Assembly: GCA_036971475.1 (NCBI GenBank)
Contig: JBAIZL010000003.1
Location: forward strand, 83,762,595 to 83,826,594
Direction: 5' to 3'
From: Prosapia bicincta
Lineage: Eukaryota > Arthropoda > Insecta > Hemiptera > Cercopidae
Length of the DNA: 64,000 nucleotides
The notes beneath the pieces are model-generated. The model was not told the DNA's origin. It was given only the letters and a program-made list of their open reading frames with translations, and searched no databases. Shown in pieces: positions 47,061-60,000 of the stretch; position 1 is the first letter of the stretch, and each line of letters begins with the position of its first letter. Made by a program: the position numbers and the translations under genes.

Positions 47061-50000
47061 ATAGTTATTTTTTAGGGAAGAGATAGATGTTGACTAGCAA
47101 AATGGAAGTAAGTTCTACGGCCTAAGTAGGACATACATTGTAGCTAATTATAAAGTAAAGATATTTCTTGTTTATTGAAGAGATAGATGTTGACTAGCAA
47201 AAAGGAAGTAAGGTTTACGGCCTAAGTAGGACATACATTGTAGCTAATTATAAAGTAAACATATTTCTTGTTTAGGGAAGAGATAGATAATGACTAGCAA
47301 AAAGGATGTAAGGGCTACGGCCTAAGTAGGACATACTTTGTAGCTAATTATAAAGTCAAGATAGTTATTGTTTAGGGAAGAGATAGATGTTGGCTAGCAA
47401 TAAAGAAGTGAGAGCTACTGCCTAAGTAGGACATACATTGTAGCTAATTATAAAGTCAAGATAGTTATTATTTAGGGAAGTGATTGATGTTGACTAGCAA
47501 AAAGGAAGTAAGGGCTACGGCCTAAGTGGACATACATTTTAGCGAATCATAAAGTAAACATATTTCTTGTTTAGGGAAGAGATAGATATTGACTAGCAAA
47601 AAGGAAGTAAGGGCTACGGCCTAAGTAGGACATACATTGTAGCTAATTATAAAGTCAAGATAGTTTTTGATTAGGGAAGAGATAGATGTTGGCAAGCAAT
47701 AAAGAAGTGAGAGCTATTGCCTAAGTAGGACATACATTGTAGCTAATTATAAAGTCAAGATAGTTATTGTTTAGGGAAGAGATAGATGTTGGCTTGCAAT
47801 AAAGAAGTGAGAGCTACTGCTTTAGTAGGACATACATTGTAGCTATTTATAAAGTCAAGATAGTTATTATTTAGGGAAGTGATTGATGTTGACTAGCAAA
47901 AAGGAAGTAAGGGCTACGGCCTAAGTAGGACATACATTGTAGCTAATTATAAAGTAAAGATATTTCTTGTTTAGGGAAGAGATAGATATTTACTAGCAAA
48001 AAGGAAGTAAGGGCTACGGCCTAAGTAGGATATACATTGTAGCTAATTATAAAGTAAACATATTTCTTGTTTAGGGAAGAGATAGATATTGACTAGCAAA
48101 ATGGAAGTAAGGGCTACGGCCTAAGTAGGACATACATTGTAGCTAATTATAAAGTAAAGATATTTCTTGTTTAGGGAAGAGATAGATATTCACTAGCAAA
48201 AAGGAAGTAAGGGCTACGGCCTAAGTAGGACATACATTGTAGCTAATTATAAAGTAAAGATAATTCTTGTTTAGGGAAGAGATAGATATTGAATAGCAAA
48301 AAGGAAGTAAGGGCTACTGCCTAAGTAGGACATACATTGTAGCTAATTATAAAGTCAAGATAGTTATTGTTTAGGGAAAAGATAGATGTTGGCTAGCAAT
48401 AAAGAAGTGATAGCTACGGCCTAAGTAGGACATACATTGTAGCTAATTATAAAGTCAAGATAGTTATTGTTTAGGGAAGAGATAGATGTTGACTAGCAAA
48501 AAGGAAGTAAGGGCTACGGCCTAAGTAGGACATACATTGTAGCTAATTATAAAGTAAAGATATTCCTTGTTTAGGGAAGAGATAGATGTTGACTAGCAAA
48601 AAGGAAGTAAGATCTACGGCCTAAGTAGGACATACATTGTAGCTAATTTTAAAGTAAAGATATTTCTTGTTTAGGGAAGAGATACATGTTGACTAGCAAA
48701 AAGGAAGTAAGGGCTACGGCCTAAGTAGGACATACATTGTAGCTAATTAAAAAGTAAAGATAGCTATTGTTTAGGGAAGAAATAGTTGTTGACTAGCAAT
48801 AAGGAAGTGAGAGCTACGGCCTAAGTAGGACATGCATTGTAGCTAATTATAAAGTCAAGATAGTTATTATTTATCGAAGTGATTGATGTTGACTAGCAAA
48901 AAGGAAGTAAGGGCTACGACCTAAGTGGACATACATTGTAGCTAATCATAAAGTAAACATATTTCTTGTTTAGGGAAGAGATAGATATTGACTAGCAAAA
49001 AGGAAGTAAGGGCTACGGCCTAAGTAGGACATACATTGTAGCTAATTATAAAGTCAAGATAGTTTTTGTTTAGGGAAGAGATAGATGTTGGCAAGCAATA
49101 AAGAAGTGAGAGCTATTGCCTAAGTAGGACATACATTGTAGCTAATTATAAAGTCAAGATAGTTATTGTTTAGGGAAGCGATAGATGTTGGCTAGCAAAA
49201 AGGAAGTAAGGGCTACGGCCTAAGTAGGACATACATTGTAGCTAATTATAAAGTAAAGATAGTTATTGTTTAGGGAAGAGATAGATATTGACTAGCAAAA
49301 AGGAAGTAAGGGCTAAGGCCTAAGTAGGACATACATTGTAGCTAATTATAAAGTAAACATATTTCTTGTTTAGGGAAGAGATAGATATTGACTAGCAAAA
49401 TGGAAGTAAGGGCTACGGCCTAAGTAGGACATACATTGTAGCTAATTATAAAGTAAAGATATTTCTTGTTTAGGGAAGAGATAGATATTCACTAGCAAAA
49501 AGGAAGTAAGGGCTACGGCCTAAGTAGGACATACATTGTAGCTAATTATAAAGTAAAGATATTTCTTGTTTAGGGAAGAGATAGATATTGACTAGCAAAA
49601 AGGAAATAAGGGCTACGGCCTAAGTAGGACATACATTGTAGCTAATTTTAAAGTCAAGATAGTTATTGTTTAGGGAAGAGATAGATGTTGCCTAGCAATA
49701 AAGAAGTAAGGGCTACGGCCTAAGTAGGACATACATTGTAGCTAATTATAAAGTAAAGATATTTCTTGTTTAGGGAAGAGATAGATATTGACTAGCAAAA
49801 AGGAAATAAGGGCTACGGCCTAAGTAGGACATACATTGTAGCTAATTTTAAAGTCAAGATAGTTATTGTTTAGGGAAGAGATAGATGTTGCCTAGCAATA
49901 AAGAAGTGAGAGCTACTGCCTAAGTAGGACATACATTGTAGCTAATTATAAAGTAAAGATATTTCTTGTTTAGGGAAGAGATAGATGTTGACTAGCAAAA

Positions 50001-51430
50001 AGGAAGTAAGGGCTACGGCCTAAGTAGGACATACATTGTAGCTAATTATAAAGTAAAGATATTTCTTGTTTAGGGAAGAGATAGATATTTACTAGCAAAA
50101 AGGAAGTAAGGGCTACGGCCTAAGTAGGACATACATTGTAGCTAATTATAAAGTAAACATATTTCTTGTTTAGGGAAGAGATAGATATTGACTAGCAAAA
50201 TGGAAGTAAGGGCTACGGCCTAAGTAGGACATACATTGTAGCTAATTATAAAGTAAAGATATTTCTTGTTTAGGGAAGAGATAGATATTCACTAGCAAAA
50301 AGGAAGTAAGGGCTACGGCCTAAGTAGGACATACATTGTAGCTAATTATAAAGTAAAGATAATTCTTGTTTAGGGAAGAGATAGATATTGAATAGCAAAA
50401 AGGAAGTAAGGGCTACTGCCTAAGTAGGACATACATTGTAGCTAATTATAAAGTCAAGATAGTTATTGTTTAGGGAAAAGATAGATGTTGGCTAGCAATA
50501 AAGAAGTGATAGCTACGGCCTAAGTAGGACATACATTGTAGCTAATTATAAAGTCAAGATAGTTATTGTTTAGGGAAGAGATAGATGTTGACTAGCAAAA
50601 AGGAAGTAAGGGCTACGGCCTAAGTAGGACATACATTGTAGCTAATTATAAAGTAAAGATATTCCTTGTTTAGGGAAGAGATAGATGTTGACTAGCAAAA
50701 AGGAAGTAAGATCTACGGCCTAAGTAGGACATACATTGTAGCTAATTTTAAAGTAAAGATATTTCTTGTTTAGGGAAGAGATACATGTTGACTAGCAAAA
50801 AGGAAGTAAGGGCTACGGCCTAACTAGGACATACATTGTAGCTAATTAAAAAGTAAAGATAGCTATTGTTTAGGGAAGAAATAGTTGTTGACTAGCAATA
50901 AGGAAGTGAGAGCTACGGCCTAAGTAGGACATGCATTGTAGCTAATTATAAAGTCAAGATAGTTATTATTTATCGAAGTGATTGATGTTGACTAGCAAAA
51001 AGGAAGTAAGGGCTACGACCTAAGTGGACATACATTGTAGCTAATCATAAAGTAAACATATTTCTTGTTTAGGGAAGAGATAGATATTGACTAGCAAAAA
51101 GGAAGTAAGGGCTACGGCCTAAGTAGGACATACATTGTAGCTAATTATAAAGTCAAGATAGTTTTTGTTTAGGGAAGAGATAGATGTTGGCAAGCAATAA
51201 AGAAGTGAGAGCTATTGCCTAAGTAGGACATACATTGTAGCTAATTATAAAGTCAAGATAGTTATTGTTTAGGGAAGCGATAGATGTTGGCTAGCAAAAA
51301 GGAAGTAAGGGCTACGGCCTAAGTAGGACATACATTGTAGCTAATTATAAAGTAAAGATAGTTATTGTTTAGGGAAGAGATAGATATTGACTAGCAAAAA
51401 GGAAGTAAGGGCTAAGGCCTAAGTAGGACA
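47061..51430 (+). repeat. 4.4-kb composite HOR (24-mer-like plus 21-mer half), copy 1
   Basis: Starts at the AAAATGG/AAGTTCTACGG monomer. Class D monomers fall at about 48765 and 50865, and a second set of marks follows the first at plus 2099: ATATTTACTAG (47988 and 50087), ATATTGAATAGC with CTACTGCC (48289 and 50388), AATTTTAAAG (48646 and 50745), CTACGACCTAAGTGG (48913 and 51012) and GCTAAGGCC (49312 and 51411). The unit thus contains its own internal duplication. Against copy 2 it lacks one class C monomer (CAAATAGG/AACGG) near 47.5 kb. Confidence 0.85.
49560..49940 (+). repeat. Dimer duplication (200 bp) with a hybrid B/A monomer
   Basis: The pair class A with GGAAATAAGG plus class B with AATTTTAAAGTCAAG and GCCTAGCAAT occurs twice in a row. 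In the first pair the B monomer reads AATAAAGAAGT then AAGGGCTACGG, which is the right side of class A. In the second pair it reads GAAGTGAGAGCTACTG, the normal class B end. The join near 49710 is a crossover between neighbours. The same arrangement is present at 54.06-54.44 kb, while at 56.16-56.34 kb only a single, unduplicated pair exists. Confidence 0.8.
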
Positions 51431-54400
51431 TACATTGTAGCTAATTTTAAAGTAAAGATATTTCTTGTTTAGGGAAGAGATAGATGTTGACTAGCAAAAT
51501 GGAAGTAAGTTCTACGGCCTAAGTAGGACATACATTGTAGCTAATTATAAAGTAAAGATATTTCTTGTTTATTGAAGAGATAGATGTTGACTAGCAAAAA
51601 GGAAGTAAGGTTTACGGCCTAAGTAGGACATACATTGTAGCTAATTATAAAGTAAACATATTTCTTGTTTAGGGAAGAGATAGATAATGACTAGCAAAAA
51701 GGATGTAAGGGCTACGGCCTAAGTAGGACATACTTTGTAGCTAATTATAAAGTCAAGATAGTTATTGTTTAGGGAAGAGATAGATGTTGGCTAGCAATAA
51801 AGAAGTGAATGCTACTGCCTAAGTAGGACATACATTGTAGCTAATTATAAAGTCAAGATAGTTATTATTTAGGGAAGTGATTGATGTTGACTAGCAAATA
51901 GGAAGTAACGGCTACGGCCTAAGTAGGACATACATTGTAGCTAATTATAAAGTCAAGATAGTTATTATTTAGGGAAGTGATTGATGTTGACTAGCAAAAA
52001 GGAAGTAAGGGCTACGGCCTAAGTGGACATACATTTTAGCGAATCATAAAGTAAACATATTTCTTGTTTAGGGAAGAGATAGATATTGACTAGCAAAAAG
52101 GAAGTAAGGGCTACGGCCTAAGTAGGACATACATTGTAGCTAATTATAAAGTCAAGATAGTTTTTGATTAGGGAAGAGATAGATGTTGGCAAGCAATAAA
52201 GAAGTGAGAGCTATTGCCTAAGTAGGACATACATTGTAGCTAATTATAAAGTCAAGATAGTTATTGTTTAGGGAAGAGATAGATGTTGGCTTGCAATAAA
52301 GAAGTGAGAGCTACTGCTTTAGTAGGACATACATTGTAGCTATTTATAAAGTCAAGATAGTTATTATTTAGGGAAGTGATTGATGTTGACTAGCAAAAAG
52401 GAAGTAAGGACTACGGCCTAAGTAGGACATACATTGTAGCTAATTATAAAGAAAAGATATTTCTTGTTTAGGGAAGAGATAGATATTTACTAGCAAAAAG
52501 GAAGTAAGGGCTACGGCCTAAGTAGGATATACATTGTAGCTAATTATAAAGTAAACATATTTCTTGTTTAGGGAAGAGATAGATATTGACTAGCAAAATG
52601 GAAGTAAGGGCTACGGCCTAAGTAGGACATACATTGTAGCTAATTATAAAGTAAAGATATTTCTTGTTTAGGGAAGAGATAGATATTCACTAGCAAAAAG
52701 GAAGTAAGGGCTACGGCCTAAGTAGGACATACATTGTAGCTAATTATAAAGTAAAGATAATTCTTGTTTAGGGAAGAGATAGATATTGAATAGCAAAAAG
52801 GAAGTAAGGGCTACTGCCTAAGTAGGACATACATTGTAGCTAATTATAAAGTCAAGATAGTTATTGTTTAGGGAAAAGATAGATGTTGGCTAGCAATAAA
52901 GAAGTGATAGCTACGGCCTAAGTAGGACATACATTGTAGCTAATTATAAAGTCAAGATAGTTATTGTTTAGGGAAGAGATAGATGTTGACTAGCAAAAAG
53001 GAAGTAAGGGCTACGGCCTAAGTAGGACATACATTGTAGCTAATTATAAAGTAAAGATATTCCTTGTTTAGGGAAGAGATAGATGTTGACTAGCAAAAAG
53101 GAAGTAAGATCTACGGCCTAAGTAGGACATACATTGTAGCTAATTTTAAAGTAAAGATATTTCTTGTTTAGGGAAGAGATACATGTTGACTAGCAAAAAG
53201 GAAGTAAGGGCTACGGCCTAAGTAGGACATACATTGTAGCTAATTAAAAAGTAAAGATAGCTATTGTTTAGGGAAGAAATAGTTGTTGACTAGCAATAAG
53301 GAAGTGAGAGCTACGGCCTAAGTAGGACATGCATTGTAGCTAATTATAAAGTCAAGATAGTTATTATTTATCGAAGTGATTGATGTTGACTAGCAAAAAG
53401 GAAGTAAGGGCTACGACCTAAGTGGACATACATTGTAGCTAATCATAAAGTAAACATATTTCTTGTTTAGGGAAGAGATAGATATTGACTAGCAAAAAGG
53501 AAGTAAGGGCTACGGCCTAAGTAGGACATACATTGTAGCTAATTATAAAGTCAAGATAGTTTTTGTTTAGGGAAGAGATAGATGTTGGCAAGCAATAAAG
53601 AAGTGAGAGCTATTGCCTAAGTAGGACATACATTGTAGCTAATTATAAAGTCAAGATAGTTATTGTTTAGGGAAGCGATAGATGTTGGCTAGCAAAAAGG
53701 AAGTAAGGGCTACGGCCTAAGTAGGACATACATTGTAGCTAATTATAAAGTAAAGATAGTTATTGTTTAGGGAAGAGATAGATATTGACTAGCAAAAAGG
53801 AAGTAAGGGCTAAGGCCTAAGTAGGACATACATTGTAGCTAATTATAAAGTAAACATATTTCTTGTTTAGGGAAGAGATAGATATTGACTAGCAAAATGG
53901 AAGTAAGGGCTACGGCCTAAGTAGGACATACATTGTAGCTAATTATAAAGTAAAGATATTTCTTGTTTAGGGAAGAGATAGATATTCACTAGCAAAAAGG
54001 AAGTAAGGGCTACGGCCTAAGTAGGACATACATTGTAGCTAATTATAAAGTAAAGATATTTCTTGTTTAGGGAAGAGATAGATATTGACTAGCAAAAAGG
54101 AAATAAGGGCTACGGCCTAAGTAGGACATACATTGTAGCTAATTTTAAAGTCAAGATAGTTATTGTTTAGGGAAGAGATAGATGTTGCCTAGCAATAAAG
54201 AAGTAAGGGCTACGGCCTAAGTAGGACATACATTGTAGCTAATTATAAAGTAAAGATATTTCTTGTTTAGGGAAGAGATAGATATTGACTAGCAAAAAGG
54301 AAATAAGGGCTACGGCCTAAGTAGGACATACATTGTAGCTAATTTTAAAGTCAAGATAGTTATTGTTTAGGGAAGAGATAGATGTTGCCTAGCAATAAAG

Positions 54401-55927
54401 AAGTGAGAGCTACTGCCTAAGTAGGACATACATTGTAGCTAATTATAAAGTAAAGATATTTCTTGTTTAGGGAAGAGATAGATGTTGACTAGCAAAAAGG
54501 AAGTAAGGGCTACGGCCTAAGTAGGACATACATTGTAGCTAATTATAAAGTAAAGATATTTCTTGTTTAGGGAAGAGATAGATATTTACTAGCAAAAAGG
54601 AAGTAAGGGCTACGGCCTAAGTAGGACATACATTGTAGCTAATTATAAAGTAAACATATTTCTTGTTTAGGGAAGAGATAGATATTGACTAGCAAAATGG
54701 AAGTAAGGGCTACGGCCTAAGTAGGACATACATTGTAGCTAATTATAAAGTAAAGATATTTCTTGTTTAGGGAAGAGATAGATATTCACTAGCAAAAAGG
54801 AAGTAAGGGCTACGGCCTAAGTAGGACATACATTGTAGCTAATTATAAAGTAAAGATAATTCTTGTTTAGGGAAGAGATAGATATTGAATAGCAAAAAGG
54901 AAGTAAGGGCTACTGCCTAAGTAGGACATACATTGTAGCTAATTATAAAGTCAAGATAGTTATTGTTTAGGGAAAAGATAGATGTTGGCTAGCAATAAAG
55001 AAGTGATAGCTACGGCCTAAGTAGGACATACATTGTAGCTAATTATAAAGTCAAGATAGTAATTGTTTAGGGAAGAGATAGATGTTGACTAGCAAAAAGG
55101 AAGTAAGGGCTACGGCCTAAGTAGGACATACATTGTAGCTAATTATAAAGTAAAGATATTCCTTGTTTAGGGAAGAGATAGATGTTGACTAGCAAAAAGG
55201 AAGTAAGATCTACGGCCTAAGTAGGACATACATTGTAGCTAATTTTAAAGTAAAGATATTTCTTGTTTAGGGAAGAGATACATGTTGACTAGCAAAAAGG
55301 AAGTAAGGGCTACGGCCTAACTAGGACATACATTGTAGCTAATTAAAAAGTAAAGATAGCTATTGTTTAGGGAAGAAATAGTTGTTGACTAGCAATAAGG
55401 AAGTGAGAGCTACGGCCTAAGTAGGACATGCATTGTAGCTAATTATAAAGTCAAGATAGTTATTATTTATCGAAGTGATTGATGTTGACTAGCAAAAAGG
55501 AAGTAAGGGCTACGACCTAAGTGGACATACATTGTAGCTAATCATAAAGTAAACATATTTCTTGTTTAGGGAAGAGATAGATATTGACTAGCAAAAAGGA
55601 AGTAAGGGCTACGGCCTAAGTAGGACATACATTGTAGCTAATTATAAAGTCAAGATAGTTTTTGTTTAGGGAAGAGATAGATGTTGGCAAGCAATAAAGA
55701 AGTGAGAGCTATTGCCTAAGTAGGACATACATTGTAGCTAATTATAAAGTCAAGATAGTTATTGTTTAGGGAAGCGATAGATGTTGGCTAGCAAAAAGGA
55801 AGTAAGGACTACGGCCTAAGTAGGACATACATTGTAGCTAATTATAAAGTAAAGATAGTTATTGTTTAGGGAAGAGATAGATATTGACTAGCAAAAAGGA
55901 AGTAAGGGCTAAGGCCTAAGTAGGACA
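51431..55927 (+). repeat. 4497-bp (45-monomer) composite HOR, copy 2
   Basis: Matches copy 1 at plus 4497 over its right part (49604 with 54101, CCTAACTAGGACAT at 50821 with 55318). On its left part the offset is about 4400 until the extra class C monomer near 51.9 kb. Class D monomers fall at about 53265 and 55365, repeating the 2100/2400 alternation. Private changes include GTGAATGCTACTG near 51807, AAAGAAAAGATATT near 52450, AGTAATTGTTTAGG near 55059 and AAGGACTACGG near 55804. Confidence 0.86.
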
Positions 55928-57030
55928 TACATTGTAGCTAATTATAAAGTAAACATATTTCTTGTTTAGGGAAGAGATAGATATTGACTAGCAAAATGGA
56001 AGTAAGGGCTACGGCCTAAGTAGGACATACATTGTAGCTAATTATAAAGTAAAGATATTTCTTGTTTAGGGAAGAGATAGATATTCACTAGCAAAAAGGA
56101 AGTAAGGGCTACGGCCTAAGTAGGACATACATTGTAGCTAATTATAAAGTAAAGATATTTCTTGTTTAGGGAAGAGATAGATATTGAATAGCAAAAAGGA
56201 AATAAGGGCTACGGCCTAAGTAGGACATACATTGTAGCTAATTTTAAAGTCAAGATAGTTATTGTTTAGGGAAGAGATAGATGTTGCCTAGCAATAAAGA
56301 AGTGAGAGCTACTGCCTAAGTAGGACATACATTGTAGCTAATTATAAAGTAAAGATATTTCTTGTTTAGGGAAGAGATAGATGTTGACTAGCAAAAAGGA
56401 AGTAAGGTTTACGGCCTAAGTAGGACATACATTGTAGCTAATTATAAAGTAAAGATATTTCTTGTTTAGGGAAGGGATAGATGTTGACTAGCAAAAAGGA
56501 AGTAAGGGCTACGGCCTAAGTAGGACATACATTGTAGCTAATTATAAAGTCAAGATAGTTATTGTTTAGGAAAAAGATAGATGTTGGCTAGCAATAAAGA
56601 AGTGATAGCTACGGCCTAAGTAGGACATACATTGTAGCTAATTATAAAGTCAAGATAGTTATTTTTTAGGGAAGAGATAGATGTTGACTAGCAAAATGGA
56701 AGTAAGGGCTACGGCCTAAGTAGGACATACATTGTAGCTAATTATAAAGTAAAGATATTCCTTGTTTAGGGAAGAGATAGATATTGACTAGCAAAAAGGA
56801 AGTAAGAGGTACGGCCTAAGTAGGACATACATTGTAGCTAATTATAAAGTAAACATATTTCTTGTTTAGGGAAGAGATAGATATTGACTAGCAAAAAGGA
56901 TGTAAGGGCTACGGCCTAAGTAGGACATACTTTGTAGCTAATTATAAAGTCAAGATAGTTATTGTTTAGGGAAGAGATAGATGTTGGCTAGCAATAAAGA
57001 AGTGAGAGCTACGGCCTAAGTAGGACATAC
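55928..57030 (+). repeat. Truncated composite HOR followed by a junction
   Basis: It continues as a third composite copy (AAAATGG-A, ATATTCAC-A, GAATAGC with GGAAATAAGG, AATTTTAAAG class B with GCCTAG) to about 56340. It then changes to AAGGTTTACGG and GGGAAGGGATAG monomers of the 37-46-kb type. TTAGGAAAAAGATAG (near 56567) and an AAAATGG monomer with plain AAGGGCTACGG are private. Confidence 0.72.
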
Positions 57031-60000
57031 GATGTAGCTAATTATAAAGTCAAGATAGTTATTGTTTAGGGAAGAGATAGATGTTGCCTAGCAATAAAGA
57101 AATGAGAGCTACTGCCTAAGTATGACATACATTGTAGCTAATTATAAAGTAAAGATATTTCTTGTTTATTGAAGAGATAGATGTTGACTAGCAAAAAGGA
57201 AGTAAGGTTTACGGCCTAAGTAGGACATACATTGTAGCTAATTATAAAGTAAAGATATTTCTTGTTTAGGGAAGGGATAGAGGTTGACTAGCAAAAAGGA
57301 AGTAAGGGCTACGGCCTAAGTAGGACATACATTGTAGCTAATTATAAAGTCAAGATAGTTATTGTTTAGGGAAAAGATAGATGTTGGCTAGCAATAAAGA
57401 AGTGATAGCTACGGCCTAAGTAGGACATACATTGTAGCTAATTATAAAGTCAAGATAGTTATTTTTTAGGGAAGAGATAGATGTTGACTAGCAAAATGGA
57501 AGTAAGTTCTACGGCCTAAGTAGGACATACATTGTAGCTAATTATAAAGTAAAGATATTCCTTGTTTAGGGAAGAGATAGATATTGACTAGCAAAAAGGA
57601 AGTAAGAGCTACGGCCTAAGTAGGACATACATTGTAGCTAATTATAAAGTAAACATATTTCTTGTTTAGGGAAGAGATAGATAATGACTAGCAAAAAGGA
57701 TGTAAGGGCTACGGCCTAAGTAGGACATACTTTGTAGCTAATTATAAAGTCAAGATAGTTATTGTTTAGGGAAGAGATAGATGTTGGCTAGCAATAAAGA
57801 AGTGAGAGCTACTGCCTAAGTAGGACATACATTGTAGCTAATTATAAAGTCAAGATAGTTATTATTTAGGGAAGTGATTGATGTTGACTAGCAAATAGGA
57901 AGTAACGGCTACGGCCTAAGTAGGACATACATTGTAGCTAATTATAAAGTCAAGATAGTTATTATTTAGGGAAGTGATTGATGTTGACTAGCAAAAAGGA
58001 AGTAAGGGCTACGGCCTAAGTGGACATACATTTTAGCGAATCATAAAGTAAACATATTTATTGTTTAGGGAAGAGATAGATATTGACTAGCAAAAAGGAA
58101 GTAAGGGCTACGGCCTAAGTAGGACATACATTGTAGCTAATTATAATGTCAAGATAGTTTTTGATTAGGGAAGAGATAGATGTTGGCAAGCAATAAAGAA
58201 GTGAGAGCTATTGCCTAAGTAGGACATACATTGTAGCTAATTATAAAGTCAAGATAGTTATTGTTTAGGGAAGAGATAGATGTTGGCTTGCAATAAAGAA
58301 GTGAGAGCTACTGCTTTAGTAAGACATACATTGTAGCTATTTATAAAGTCAAGATAGTTATTATTTAGGGAAGTGATTGATGTTGACTAGCAAAAAGGAA
58401 GTAAGGGCTACGGCCTAAGTAGGACATACATTGTAGCTAATTATAAAGTAAAGATATTTCTTGTTTAGTGAAGAGATAGATATTGACTAGCAAAAAGGAA
58501 GTAAGGGCTACGGCCTAAGTAGGACATACATTGTAGCTAATTATAAAGTAAACATATTTCTTGTTTAGGGAAGAGATAGATATTGACTAGCAAAATGGAA
58601 GTAAGGACTACGGCCTAAGTAGGACATACATTGTAGCTAATTATAAAGTAAAGATATTTCTTGTTTAGGGAAGAGATAGATATTCACTAGCAAAAAGGAA
58701 GTAAGGGCTACGGCCTAAGTAGGACATACATTGTAGCTAATTATAAAGTAAAGATAATTCTTGTTTAGGGAAGAGATAGATATTGACTAGCAAAAAGGAA
58801 GTAAGGGCTACTGCCTAAGTAGGACATACATTGTAGCTAATTATAAAGTCAAGATAGTTATTGTTTAGGGAAAAGATAGATGTTGACTAGCAAATAGGAA
58901 GTAAGGGCTACGGCCTAAGTGGACATACATTGTAGCTAATCATAAAGTAAACATATTTCTTGTTTAGGGAAGAGATAGATATTGACTAGCAAAAAGGAAG
59001 TAAGTGCTACGGCCTAAGTAGGACATACATTGTAGCTAATTATAAAGTAAAGATAGTTTTTGTTTAGGGAAGAGATAGATGTTGGCAAGCAATAAAGAAG
59101 TGAGAGCTATTGCCTAAGTAGGACATACATTGTAGCTAATTATAAAGTCAAGATAGTTATTGTTTAGGGAAGCGATAGATGTTGGCTAGCAAAAAGAAAG
59201 TAAGGGCTACGGCCTAAGTAGGACATGAATTGTAGCTAATTATAAAGTAAAGATAGTTATTATTTAGGGAAGTGATTGATGTTGACTAGCAAAAAGGAAG
59301 TAAGGGCTACGGCCTAAGTAGGACATACATTGTAGCTAATTATAAAGTAAACATATTTCTTGTTTAGGGAAGAGATAGATATTGACTAGCAAAATGGAAG
59401 TAAGGGCTACGGCCTAAGTAGGACATACATTGTAGCTAATTATAAAGTAAAGATATTTCTTGTTTAGGGAAGAGATAGATATTCACTAGCAAAAAGGAAG
59501 TAAGGGCTACGGCCTAAGTAGGACATACATTGTAGCTAATTATAAAGTAAACATATTTCTTGTTTAGGGAAGAGATAGATATTGACTAGCAAAAAGGAAA
59601 TAAAGGCTACGGCCTAAGTAGGACATACATTGCAGCTAATTATAAAGTCAAGATAGTTATTGTTTAGGGAAAAGATAGATGTTGGCTAGCAATAAAGAAG
59701 TGATAGCTACGGCCTAAGTAGGACATACATTGTAGCTAATTATAAAGTCAAGATAGTTATTGTTTAGGGAAGAGATAGATGTTGACTAGCAAAAAGGAAG
59801 TAAGGGCTACGGCCTAAGTAGGACATACATTGTAGCTAATTATAAAGTAAAGATATTCCTTGTTTAGGGAAGAGATAGATGTTGACTAGCAAAAAGGAAG
59901 TAAGATCTACGGCCTAAGTAGGACATACATTGTAGCTAATAATAAAGTAAAGATATTTCTTGTTTAGGGAAGAGATACATGTTGACTAGCAAAAAGGAAG

